Assembly (NCBI GenBank): GCA_020847375.1 | Contig: JADLCB010000019.1 | Location: 124,001-188,000, forward strand | DNA length: 64,000 nt | Origin: Phycisphaerales bacterium | Lineage (GTDB): Bacteria > Planctomycetota > Phycisphaerae > Tepidisphaerales > Tepidisphaeraceae | Direction of reading: 5' to 3' | Shown here: positions 1-8,511 of the stretch, in pieces | How positions within the stretch are numbered: the first letter of the stretch is position 1 | Layout of the letters: the number at the start of each line of letters is the position of its first letter | Program-made: the position numbers and the translations under genes | Notes under the pieces: model-generated | Told to the model about the DNA's origin: nothing | The model's database searches: none | What the model saw: only the letters and a program-made list of their open reading frames with translations

Positions 1-486
1 GATCGTGACCGCAAAATCGTCATTACCCAGTGGCAGAAGATTGCGCTCGGCATCGACCTTGGCGCGGGCGTAGGGCGTGAGTGGATTGAGCGGGCAGGTT
101 TCATCGACAACGACGCCACCACCAGCGCCATAATTCAACACGGTTGATGAGAAGATGAATCGTTTGACGCCGGCTTGACGGGCAGCTTCGGCAACGCGCA
201 CGGCGGCTTTATGGTTGATGTCATCCGTGACGCGGGGATTGAGGTTGCCCAGCGGATCATTGCACAGACCTGCCAAATGCATGACACAATCGGCATCGGC
301 AAAATCTTCCGGTTCAGCCTCACGGATGTCTTTGGCCAGGTTGGGCACATCGACAATGCCCTGCCCGAAACTACAGCGCTGGAACAGGTCATTATCCAAG
401 CCGCGAACAGTGTGACCATGCTGTAAAAGCAGGGGAACCAGCGCGGTTCCAATATAGCCAAGATGACCGGTTACGACGATGTTCAT
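1..486 (-). CDS. NAD-dependent epimerase/dehydratase, C-terminus cut by window edge
   Basis: The reading frame is open from an ATG at 486 to the first base, giving the first 162 residues; the C-terminal half lies outside. The N-terminus begins MNIVVTGHLGYIGTALV, the glycine-rich Rossmann NAD-binding motif of extended SDR enzymes. Further in are the serine/tyrosine region SSTVLNYG and a YARAK segment that fits the catalytic YxxxK. Family members oxidise, epimerise or dehydrate nucleotide sugars in the cytoplasm. It follows rfbF by 51 bases on the same strand, so a CDP-sugar substrate is plausible, but the sequence does not show whether it is a 4,6-dehydratase, epimerase or reductase. Confidence 0.85.
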   Translation of the reverse strand, partial: MNIVVTGHLGYIGTALVPLLLQHGHTVRGLDNDLFQRCSFGQGIVDVPNLAKDIREAEPEDFADADCVMHLAGLCNDPLGNLNPRVTDDINHKAAVRVAEAARQAGVKRFIFSSTVLNYGAGGGVVVDETCPLNPLTPYARAKVDAERNLLPLGNDDFAVTI

Positions 487-537
487 ATTATCTTCTTGAT
501 CGGGTGTTTCACCGATCGGCATTAACCTGCGACACTG

Positions 538-1305
538 TTACCAAATCTTCCAAGGTGCTTTACCGCTGGACCAAAGTTCCTGCAGCAACTGACGCTCACG
601 CAGCGTGTCCATACATTGCCAGAATCCGTTGTGGCGATAGGCCATCAGTTGTCCCTGACGAGCCAGCGTCCGCATCGGGCCATGCTCCCATGAGCTTTCA
701 TCACCATCAATATACTCCAGTACGCCCGGCTCAGCCACGAAGAAAGCGCCGTTGATCCATCCTTCGCCCGTATCGGGCTTTTCATCAAAATCAATGATCT
801 GATCACCATCAAAGACCAGATGACCAAAACGAGCCGGCGGACGCACGGCGGTCACCGTCAAAAGCTTTCCGTGGCGACGGTGGAACGCCAGCAATTCATC
901 CAAATTCACGTTGGAAACACCATCGCCCCACGTGAGCATAAAAGTGCTGTTACCCAACCACGGTGCCAGCCGTTTCACCCGGCCGCCGGTATTTGTTTTC
1001 GCTCCGGTTTCGATCAGTTCAACTGAAAAATCGTCAACCAATTCCGGCTGACGTTGATACGAACCTGTTTGCAAGTTGACACTGATATTGCCCTGCAACT
1101 GGGCCTTATCTACAAAATATCGTTTAATTACCTCGCCTTTATAACCAAGCGCCACAACAAATTGCTTGTGACCATAGGTACGATAATGGCGCATGATGTG
1201 CCAGAGTATCGGGTAATCCCCTATTTCCACCATCGGTTTGGGACGCACGACGGTTTCTTCGGACAAGCGCGAACCGATTCCACCGGCGAGTATGGCGACT
1301 TTCAT
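538..1305 (-). CDS. rfbF: Glucose-1-phosphate cytidylyltransferase
   Basis: 255 residues, the usual size for RfbF. It makes CDP-glucose from CTP and glucose 1-phosphate, the entry to CDP-linked deoxy sugars for surface glycans. The N-terminal nucleotidyltransferase signature is plain (KVAILAGGIGSRLSEET, then RPKPMVEIG), followed by the family-typical YGHKQFVVALGYKG and a WGDGVSN segment holding the metal-binding aspartate region. The ATG at 1305 overlaps the stop of the upstream glycosyltransferase (ATGA) and has AGGAGC just before it, so the two are translationally coupled. The downstream epimerase and the C-methyltransferase at 5199-6434 fit the same pathway. Confidence 0.93.
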   Translation of the reverse strand: MKVAILAGGIGSRLSEETVVRPKPMVEIGDYPILWHIMRHYRTYGHKQFVVALGYKGEVIKRYFVDKAQLQGNISVNLQTGSYQRQPELVDDFSVELIETGAKTNTGGRVKRLAPWLGNSTFMLTWGDGVSNVNLDELLAFHRRHGKLLTVTAVRPPARFGHLVFDGDQIIDFDEKPDTGEGWINGAFFVAEPGVLEYIDGDESSWEHGPMRTLARQGQLMAYRHNGFWQCMDTLRERQLLQELWSSGKAPWKIW

Positions 1306-2321
1306 GGGTTGCTCCTGCTGGTGGCGGGGAGAGGAGGTTGGGATTCTGGATGGTTGGGAAGATCAGATTTTGAGGTTAAATGAGACAACAGTTTCTCGCT
1401 GGCAAAAATAAGGTCGCGGGTAAGCTTGGGTGTGTGGCGTAACAACCAGTAAAAATAGCACGCATAACAGGCTGGGCGCTGTTTCGCCGGTACGCGCACC
1501 AGGTCGATCGAACGGAAGTATTCGTGGGCGATGCGCCATTCCGGCCAGACGACCCGCCCTTTGAGGCTGGCATCCCACCACTCGGGCGGAGGAATCGGCC
1601 CGACACCCAGCCAGCCGCGCAGCATTGACTCCAGACGTGTGGAGGTCGGTTTCTGAGCCATTGACTGGGCTGGATGGTCGCGTGAAAGAAACAGCGGTTC
1701 TTCCACGCGCTGGAAACGTCCCTGCAGCGCCATGCGCGTCAACAAAATACTATCGCCCCGAGCATAACACCCCTGCAGGGTTGTCTGACGCAGGGCGTCG
1801 CTCCGCATCAGTCCGAAAATTTCAGTCGCGCGGTGCTGACGATGATCCACCAGTATGAGTTCGGCAAAGCGGCGGGCAGGGGTGGGTTCATCAACATAAA
1901 TCCGATAGTGGTAACCGCCCAGAGACTCACTGTGCGGGCCGATCAGTTGCATATCCGTGTATGCCAGCGCGACGGTCGGATCGTTGTCCAACACTTCAAC
2001 CGTGCGCTCAAGCCATTGCGGTTTCAATACATCATCATGTGCAGCCCATTTGAAATAGCGTCCGCGCGAAAGCGTGAACGTCAGATTGTAGTTGGCGGAC
2101 GGGCCGATATTGCGGTCATTACGCTGATAATGAATGCGTTGATCCCGAGCGGCAAATTGACGGACGATCTCTGCCGTGTTGTCGCATGAGGCATTGTCAC
2201 AGATGATTAGTTCGAAATCATCAAAAGTTTGCGACAAAATGGATTTCAAGGCTTCATGGATGTAGTTGGCGCCGTTGTAGACAGGCATTCCAATACTGAC
2301 CTTCGGACAACTGCGATTCAT
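1302..2321 (-). CDS. Glycosyltransferase family 2
   Basis: GT-A fold glycosyltransferase of about 339 residues. The start of the catalytic domain, KVSIGMPVYNGANYIHEAL, and the metal-binding AHDD motif (WAAHDDVLKPQWLE, a variant DxD) are visible; ICDNASCDNTAEI is the nucleotide-binding loop. It should transfer a sugar from a nucleotide donor to a growing surface glycan on the cytoplasmic face of the membrane. I chose the ATG at 2321, preceded by GAGG, over an upstream TTG at 2336. It is the first gene of an operon with rfbF and the epimerase. The C-terminal third (HEYFRSIDLVRVP) is not a recognised domain. Acceptor and donor cannot be told. Confidence 0.88.
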   Translation of the reverse strand: MNRSCPKVSIGMPVYNGANYIHEALKSILSQTFDDFELIICDNASCDNTAEIVRQFAARDQRIHYQRNDRNIGPSANYNLTFTLSRGRYFKWAAHDDVLKPQWLERTVEVLDNDPTVALAYTDMQLIGPHSESLGGYHYRIYVDEPTPARRFAELILVDHRQHRATEIFGLMRSDALRQTTLQGCYARGDSILLTRMALQGRFQRVEEPLFLSRDHPAQSMAQKPTSTRLESMLRGWLGVGPIPPPEWWDASLKGRVVWPEWRIAHEYFRSIDLVRVPAKQRPACYACYFYWLLRHTPKLTRDLIFASEKLLSHLTSKSDLPNHPESQPPLPATSRSNP

Positions 2322-3059
2322 ATACGCCGACCTCAAAAATTATCGTATTTTTGGCACCAGCCATGCGTCTGACCATCCTGACGCATTAAAAATATAAAAA
2401 GTCAGACACACGAATATCGAATATTCTAGCACGGGTGTTTTGATCCTAGATCAAAATAAGGGACGCCCGCTTTTCATCGGAAAAAACTGGCTGCAACATT
2501 TCTGCTGCAAGCCGCCGGATCGCATGTTATCAAGGCGGTGATCGTTCACCAATTCTCTTGCGACCCGTCACACTCGCAACTGATCGCGTTATCGCCATAC
2601 CACGGCCTCTGAACGCTGCGCGACCAGGTTAAACCAGCCTTGCATGTTTTATAGTTCATTACATGACAAGCAAATCACCTGCCGCGCCAGCAATCAAACG
2701 TTCAATTTTATTGCTGGAGCATGTCTATTTTCAATGCCTCTTGCGGCGTCATTCTATTGGTCGTCTGAGCATACGCACTGCCACGGATGTTGGCAAAGAC
2801 GATCTGACGCAATGAGCCGGTGTCGGAGGGAGTATCAGGTATGAGTTAGCCGGACTTGAACGTTACAAGCGATGCAAACCGCATAACCTTACTTTGGCAA
2901 GAGAAATCGCACGAGTTCAGCAAAGGAAGTAATACGAGTGATAATATAGGGGATCTCCCGATTGTCTGACAGTTGCGTGCCAGCGATAGTTCCTGCCATT
3001 GGGAATACCAGTTACTTCCCACAACGGACCATTTTTCCAGTTACTTCGGGAGAACTATC
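2322..3059. other. Long intergenic region between divergent genes
   Basis: About 740 bases separate the glycosyltransferase from the first LEPR-XLL gene. No convincing ORF is present. The stretch is AT-richer than the flanking genes and holds an inverted repeat at 2438-2456. It should contain the divergent promoters, but I cannot fix -35/-10 boxes with confidence. Confidence 0.6.
2438..2456. promoter_or_regulatory. Operator-like inverted repeat
   Basis: Perfect 8-base arms, TTTTGATC and GATCAAAA, separated by CTA, lie about 115 bases upstream of the glycosyltransferase start in a divergent intergenic region. The short spacer suits a dimeric regulator better than an RNA hairpin. No regulator is assigned. 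Confidence 0.35.
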
Positions 3060-5018
3060 TTGAGCCGCAGCCGCAATTTTCGTCGTTCGATCAATGTCAA
3101 CAGAGACAGTGCGTTTGAAACACTCGAAGCGCGGCAGTTGCTGGCTGATGCAACGGTGGGAATCAACATCATCCGCGCGGTCGGTTCAGAAAATAATCCC
3201 GCCACGGTTGGTCGGGCATGGGTGGAATTTACCCGCACGGGCAGCACGGCTTCTGCATTGAACGTCAATTATTCAGCCCTACCGGCCAGTACGGCGACGG
3301 CTGGTCTGGATTATGTCGCATTGCCGGGCTGGGCAACGATCCCTGCCGGCCGATCCAGCGTGCGGCTGGCGATTCAGCCCATCGATGACATTCTGGTTGA
3401 AGAACCGGAGGTTATCGTCATGTCGCTGACGGCAGGCCGATATACCTTTGATTCACAAAAGACGATTGCCCGGCTGTATATCCAGGATAATGACACACCC
3501 GCTGCCAAACCGCAGGTCGAGCTGAAGATTACCAAGGCGGTTGCGCAAGAAGCCAATTCCGCCAATAAGGCGACGTTCACCATTACACGGACCGGCGCGA
3601 CAACTTCGCCGCTGAATGTCAGCTATCAACTGACCGGCACGGCGGTCAATGGTACGGATTACCAGACGCTCAGCGGTGTTGCGACGATTGCCGCTGGCCA
3701 AAGCAGTGTCAATGTCGATCTGACCGCGATTGAAGATCATGTTGCGGAATCGGTGGAATGGGTGCGCGTCAGCATCAATGCCCACGCCAACTACAACATC
3801 AATTGGAGCAAGTTCAATGGTGTGATGTATATCCAGGACAGCGGTGAGAATACTGTCCCCGGATGGTGGGATTCGCAGTGGGATTATCGCACGGGCTTTA
3901 CGTTCTCCTCCGGCAGCTACGCTCGTACTGATAAGCCGTTTGTTGTTCCGGTGAACTTCACCAATGCGCTGAATAGCGCCGGCGGCAGTGGTTCGTTGAT
4001 AACCGACTCGATTCGTGTGGTTGAAACAACGGCGGATGGTTCGAGTGTTGTCAGCGACAACGTTCCGTTCCAGTTTGATCCCGCCGCCGGTTATAACGCC
4101 GCGAACAATGCCACCGGTGAGCTGGTGGTGCTGGCAACTGGTACGACAGCCGCAGGGGCAACGCGCTATTTTCATGTCTATTTTGACACCTCTGGCAGCT
4201 TTACACCGGCTTCGGTGTCAGCACGAATCACCACGACGGACAATGTCACGGATGAAGGTCAGTCAGCCGTGCGCATCCAGACGCAGCGTGGAACCTATTT
4301 CTATCAAAAAGCCAATGGCGGATTTTCTTCGATTCTTGATGCCGACGGCAATGACTGGCTGAGCTTCAATCCGACTCCGGGCAGCGGGTCCGCCGGCGAG
4401 TATCGCGGGTTGCCCAATGCGGTATTCCCCGGTGGTGGTTTCCATCCTGGATTTACTAACGCCACGACCACGATTGTTTCGCAGGGTCCGCTGCGCACGG
4501 TGCTGCGTACCGATGCGACAATCGATCGCGGTTCCGGCGGCCAGCCGTGGAGTATGACCTGGGAGATATACCCCCAGTATGCCACCGCTCATGTGACCCA
4601 GGCCAGTGGCAACTACTGGTTCTTGTATGAAGGTACGCCGGGCGGGTCGGTCGGTGGCGGAGATTTGGTGGTTCGATCTGATGGGACGATTACGTCTGGG
4701 AGTGCATCATGGACGGAAAACAACGGTTTGGGTTCGGGCAATAACAGTTCATGGGTTTCTTTCGTTGATCCAGGTGTTGGGCGTTACCTCTACCTGGCCC
4801 AGCACGATGCGGACAATGTTGTTGACAGTTATTACCTGATGGAAAACAACATGACAGTCTTCGGGTTTGGTCGTGATGGTGGCAACGCGTACCTGACGGG
4901 CCAGCACAGCTTCACGATTGGTCTGGCTGATGGTGTTGATTTTGATCAGTCAGCGGCGACCATCAATGGTGGCTATCGTGATGTCAACGTCGTAGTCGGC
5001 AGTTCGCAGCATAAATAA
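3060..5018 (+). CDS. LEPR-XLL secreted protein with Calx-beta domains and a DUF2341-like module
   Basis: Large extracellular protein. I prefer the TTG at 3060, preceded by GGGAG, over an upstream in-frame TTG at 2973; it gives an Arg-rich N-terminus and places the motif FETLEARQLLAD at residues 19-30, as in the other two LEPR-XLL proteins here. LEPR-XLL is an N-terminal motif of many large planctomycete surface proteins, thought to act in export or sorting. Two Calx-beta-like repeats follow, with Asp-rich calcium-type strands (TAGLDYVALPG and NGTDYQTLSG loops). Then WWDSQWDYRTGFTF opens a DUF2341-like segment, and the C-terminal 250 residues resemble a jelly-roll or carbohydrate-recognition region without catalytic residues I can name. 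Function is likely adhesion or glycan binding outside the cell. It sits between surface-sugar genes. Confidence 0.85.
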   Translation: MSRSRNFRRSINVNRDSAFETLEARQLLADATVGINIIRAVGSENNPATVGRAWVEFTRTGSTASALNVNYSALPASTATAGLDYVALPGWATIPAGRSSVRLAIQPIDDILVEEPEVIVMSLTAGRYTFDSQKTIARLYIQDNDTPAAKPQVELKITKAVAQEANSANKATFTITRTGATTSPLNVSYQLTGTAVNGTDYQTLSGVATIAAGQSSVNVDLTAIEDHVAESVEWVRVSINAHANYNINWSKFNGVMYIQDSGENTVPGWWDSQWDYRTGFTFSSGSYARTDKPFVVPVNFTNALNSAGGSGSLITDSIRVVETTADGSSVVSDNVPFQFDPAAGYNAANNATGELVVLATGTTAAGATRYFHVYFDTSGSFTPASVSARITTTDNVTDEGQSAVRIQTQRGTYFYQKANGGFSSILDADGNDWLSFNPTPGSGSAGEYRGLPNAVFPGGGFHPGFTNATTTIVSQGPLRTVLRTDATIDRGSGGQPWSMTWEIYPQYATAHVTQASGNYWFLYEGTPGGSVGGGDLVVRSDGTITSGSASWTENNGLGSGNNSSWVSFVDPGVGRYLYLAQHDADNVVDSYYLMENNMTVFGFGRDGGNAYLTGQHSFTIGLADGVDFDQSAATINGGYRDVNVVVGSSQHK

Positions 5019-5198
5019 ACATTGCTGATCGACGGTGTTGATAAGGCGAAGATTGTGCTGGAGCGGATCGTCAGGCACGGGCACAGGCGTGGCGCGCCTG
5101 TATTGATCGGCAATGGCCTGCTCAGCATGGCGCTGGTACGGCGTGCGCCGGGCGATTGGAAGGTGCGATGCGCCAGGTGATGAGCGGCAAACCGCTGA

Positions 5199-6434
5199 TC
5201 AGGCCGGGTCGGGGCTGGTCGCATCCTCCAGGGGGAGAATTTGCGGATGCGCGCCAAGGCTGGCCAGCTGCTCGGCCACTTCCCGGCCATAAATGGGATT
5301 CATCACGATCACCGCTTCAGGCTTCAATTGCGCCGCCCGCTGGGGGGAGATGACTTCGTGTCCGGTTCCGGGCATGAATTTACCCTGCTTGTAGGGATTG
5401 ACATCGACGACGAAGGGGATTTCTTTTTCGCTCAAACCGGTTGTTTGTAAAAAGGCGACGCCCTTGGATCCACCGCCCCAGATCAGGACGGTTGCGCCGC
5501 GATCGGAGCGCTGCTTGACACGCTGGCGCCATTGATCGACACGCTGATGAATCAAACGGGAAAAGCGGTCGATATGTTTAAGCTGCTCCTGCAAGTCACA
5601 TTCCAGCGCCAAGGCGGAGGTGGCGGGTTTGCCGGCGGGCCGGCCACCGATCAGCAGATATTGGTCTCCGTAGCACCGCTGCAGTTGCGTGATATCCAGA
5701 CCATTGTGGCGATAAAGATGCGCCAGTGAACCAGCGGAAAAATAAGAGCAATGCTCGTAATAAACGTCCCAGAATCCCAGCGGCTGCAGGACGGTTGTTG
5801 TCGCATCGGGCACCTCAACGAAAAAATCAACGTCCGTGCGCTGGTGCATGCTGGCACGCACCTGTTTGACGAACTGATGCGTCGGGCCGATATGTTCGAG
5901 CGTATGGCGGCAGAGAATAAAGTCCGCCTCCAGTTTGCCATGATCTTCGTGATAGAGTTCCTGAATGAAGCGAACCCGATTCAACGCTGGGCTATGAATG
6001 CGGTCAGGCACGTAGGCAGGATCGATGCCAATGCCGTGGCAACCTGATTTTTCACACAGGCGCAGCAGGAATTCGCCTTTGCCACAACCGATTTCCAACA
6101 GCGTTTTGTCGGGGGTGAGACGATAGCGTTTGATACAATCGTCGATCAATTCATCGGCAAAGCGGCTGAAGGTGGGGGAAAAATGCTGTGTCTCCTCATA
6201 GCGGGTGGAATATTCGTGTACTTCCGGACGAAACAGGGCGTTAAAACCGAACCCGCAGCTGCGACAATAGGTCAGGTCGATATCACCGCGCGGATAATCC
6301 AGTGCTGCCTGACGTGTGGGCATGAGCAGAACGCTGTGAACCGTGACCTGATTGACACGGTAGACGGATTGCAGTTGCTGACTGGCGCAGGTGGGACAGG
6401 AATTGATACGATGTTCTGATGGCGATGGCGACAT
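5199..6434 (-). CDS. Sugar C-methyltransferase, SAM-dependent, with N-terminal zinc site
   Basis: 411 residues with the three-part layout of NDP-sugar C-methyltransferases (Methyltransf_13, _23/_12, _14). The N-terminal zinc-binding domain has CPTC near residue 14 and YCRSCG near residue 58. The central SAM-binding motif is LLEIGCGKGEF with CRHTLEHI downstream. The C-terminal domain shows the conserved GGGSKGVAFL and VVDVNPYKQGKFMPGTG. Such enzymes add a methyl group to C3 of a 4-keto-6-deoxy sugar, giving branched sugars. With rfbF and the epimerase upstream of the Calx-beta gene it suggests a CDP-linked branched deoxy sugar. No strong ribosome binding site precedes the ATG. The substrate is inferred from neighbours only. 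Confidence 0.86.
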   Translation of the reverse strand: MSPSPSEHRINSCPTCASQQLQSVYRVNQVTVHSVLLMPTRQAALDYPRGDIDLTYCRSCGFGFNALFRPEVHEYSTRYEETQHFSPTFSRFADELIDDCIKRYRLTPDKTLLEIGCGKGEFLLRLCEKSGCHGIGIDPAYVPDRIHSPALNRVRFIQELYHEDHGKLEADFILCRHTLEHIGPTHQFVKQVRASMHQRTDVDFFVEVPDATTTVLQPLGFWDVYYEHCSYFSAGSLAHLYRHNGLDITQLQRCYGDQYLLIGGRPAGKPATSALALECDLQEQLKHIDRFSRLIHQRVDQWRQRVKQRSDRGATVLIWGGGSKGVAFLQTTGLSEKEIPFVVDVNPYKQGKFMPGTGHEVISPQRAAQLKPEAVIVMNPIYGREVAEQLASLGAHPQILPLEDATSPDPA

Positions 6435-6607
6435 ATATTTTCTGTTCTATTGTTGGAGTCGATCAATCGACCCGATGTGGGACGATGCGTATTTATCGGC
6501 AATGGACGGGCTGGTTATAAAGAAGAACCGTACGACATCCGCCGGTTGACCTGTGGTTGACTGACAATGCCCAAGCCGGGAGGCCAGGTCTGAAGACTTT
6601 GGAAAAA

Positions 6608-7276
6608 TCAACCGCCCTGATCCAGTGAAAACTTGACCGCGTGACGCACCAGCTCCACCCAGCTTTTCAGGTGGAGTTTTTCCTTGATATGCTCGCGGTG
6701 GGCTTCGATGGTCTTGATGGACAGGAAAAGTTTGTCGGCGATTTCGCGGGTGCTGAGTCCGCGGCCAATCATGGTGAAGACTTCAAGTTCGCGGTCGGTC
6801 AGCCGTTCAATTGAATGTTTTTCGTCATCGCCGCGCCGATTCACATATTGGTTCAGCAGGCGGGCACTGGCCTGGCCACTGAGATAGACCCCGCCGCCGA
6901 GCACTTTGCGTATCGCGGCCAGTACAACCTCCGTCGCTTCCTGCTTCATGACGTAGCCGCGCGCTCCGGCGCGCAGGGCGCGTTCGGCATAGAGCGATTC
7001 ATCGTGCATCGACAGTGCCAGCAGGGGCAACCCCGGGCAGCGGGCCAGCATCTCCTTGATCAGCTCAATGCCGCTGCGGTCTTCCAGAGAAATGTCGATC
7101 AGCGCAATATCGGGCACGTCGATGGCAATCATCCGCATGGCCTCGGTTGCGCTGGCAGCCTCGCAGACCACTTTCATATCCGGCTGGGAGTTGATCAATA
7201 ACTGCAACCCCTGACGCACGATGGGATGATCATCCACCAGCATGACTCGGCAGGTTTTGGATTGGAGGGCGGGCAT
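6608..7276 (-). CDS. NarL/FixJ-type response regulator
   Basis: Two-domain transcription factor of 222 residues from the ATG at 7276. The receiver domain has the acidic pair D15-D16 in MLVDDHP, the phospho-acceptor D61 in ALIDISL, S89 and K111 in YVMKQE. The C-terminal LuxR-type helix-turn-helix reads LTDRELEVFTMIGRGLSTREIA with SIKTIEAHREHIKEKL as recognition region. A TTG at 7312 would extend it into the kinase gene; the ATG five bases beyond the kinase stop is simpler. It is co-transcribed with the histidine kinase and divergent from a sugar importer, so regulation of that importer is a reasonable guess. Confidence 0.9.
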   Translation of the reverse strand: MPALQSKTCRVMLVDDHPIVRQGLQLLINSQPDMKVVCEAASATEAMRMIAIDVPDIALIDISLEDRSGIELIKEMLARCPGLPLLALSMHDESLYAERALRAGARGYVMKQEATEVVLAAIRKVLGGGVYLSGQASARLLNQYVNRRGDDEKHSIERLTDRELEVFTMIGRGLSTREIADKLFLSIKTIEAHREHIKEKLHLKSWVELVRHAVKFSLDQGG

Positions 7277-7280
7277 GGCT

Positions 7281-8363
7281 TTATTTTGACATGGAGTGGG
7301 CTGGATTGGCAATGGGCAGGGAGCAGCGGACGATGGTGCCGCCTTCCTCTGAGGCCCGTTGCACGGCGATATTGGCGCCGATCATTCGCGCCCGGTATTG
7401 CATGATGCGCAATCCCAGGCCGGGATGTGCCATGGTTTTGGCGGAAAAACCGATTCCATCATCTATGATCATCAGCCGGATCTGCCCGGGTTCAAATGTC
7501 AGTCGAACCTCAATGTTTTTCGCCTTGCCATGTTTGACCGAATTATTCATCGCCTCCTGAACGATTCGATACAGGTGCGTTGCGATCTGCTGGCTGATTG
7601 TCACCGGCGTACCCTGGCAGGAAAAACTGCAGTTGATTTGCAGGATGCGTCCGGAATTGGCGGCGGCCTCCTCGATGGCACTGTCCAGAGCATCGCCGTC
7701 GCGTCCGACGGGCGACAAACCGCGCGCCAGATCGCGCGTCCAGCCAATCGACTGGTTGACCAACTGAGCGATTTGATCAGCAGTGCCGGCCACTTCGTCG
7801 CCGCGTGATTCAAGCTGATGGCGCAACACCTTGCCAAGCAGCGCAATGCCGGTCAGTTGCTGGCCCAGTCCGTCATGCAGGTCATGACCAATGCGGCGTC
7901 GTTCTTCATCGGAGATTTCCAGAATCTGCTGTTCGAGTTGCAGGTTGGCTTGTTCGATTGCGGTGGATTGTTGCAGGGTGCGATGCAGTCTGGCGCCCAG
8001 AAGACTCAACAGCACCCCTTCAAACAGATAGAGCAACAGTTGAGAATGCGTGATGACGGTATCGGTGCTGGATTCGGGAAAATAGATGTAGGCAGCAGCG
8101 CCACCCAGAACCGTAGCCAGCAGCCCCGGTGCCAGACCGCCGTAACCCGCCACGGCCAGAACAGTAGCAAAAAATAGTAGAAACGGTGCCTGCTGCCCGA
8201 TCAACGGTTGCAGGGCCATTCGCAACAATAATGAAATGGCCGTAATGACAACGGCCATTGCGTACCAGAACCACCGGTGGCGCAACCAGATCCACGCGCG
8301 ACGTTGACCGGTGGTTGGCACATCATAGGCAAGCGATTTTGGGCCAAGGTGCATCTGCCGCAT
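7281..8363 (-). CDS. Membrane sensor histidine kinase (DUF4118, HisKA_3, HATPase)
   Basis: About 360 residues. The N-terminal half has roughly four hydrophobic helices (WFWYAMAVVITAISLLL, PFLLFFATVLAVAGYGG, PGLLATVLGGAAAYIYF, LLLYLFEGVLLSLLG), the compact DUF4118/KdpD-like membrane sensor without an obvious external domain. A short coiled coil (QANLQLEQQILEISDEE) leads into HisKA_3 with the phospho-accepting His in LHDGLGQQ (about residue 163). The ATPase part shows VQEAMNNSVKHG (N box) and IIDDGIGF (G1 box). The start is the ATG at 8363; a TTG lies two codons upstream. It phosphorylates the adjacent response regulator. The signal is unknown. Confidence 0.9.
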   Translation of the reverse strand: MRQMHLGPKSLAYDVPTTGQRRAWIWLRHRWFWYAMAVVITAISLLLRMALQPLIGQQAPFLLFFATVLAVAGYGGLAPGLLATVLGGAAAYIYFPESSTDTVITHSQLLLYLFEGVLLSLLGARLHRTLQQSTAIEQANLQLEQQILEISDEERRRIGHDLHDGLGQQLTGIALLGKVLRHQLESRGDEVAGTADQIAQLVNQSIGWTRDLARGLSPVGRDGDALDSAIEEAAANSGRILQINCSFSCQGTPVTISQQIATHLYRIVQEAMNNSVKHGKAKNIEVRLTFEPGQIRLMIIDDGIGFSAKTMAHPGLGLRIMQYRARMIGANIAVQRASEEGGTIVRCSLPIANPAHSMSK

Positions 8364-8511
8364 ATCCAAACTCTGCGCTGGTCAAAAATATCCGAAGTAT
8401 CTGTTATTGGGAAATTATTGTGTGTGAGGGACAAATCTTTATCTGGAATCGATTGCACTTTTCGATTATCCTCAGATTTCTGGCTGTCTAATTGTCGTTC
8501 TGGAGATTGTT

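Noticed and set aside
3453-4175. 240-codon antisense frame within the Calx-beta gene
   Set aside because: Its residues are the complement of the repeat region, with no recognisable motif.
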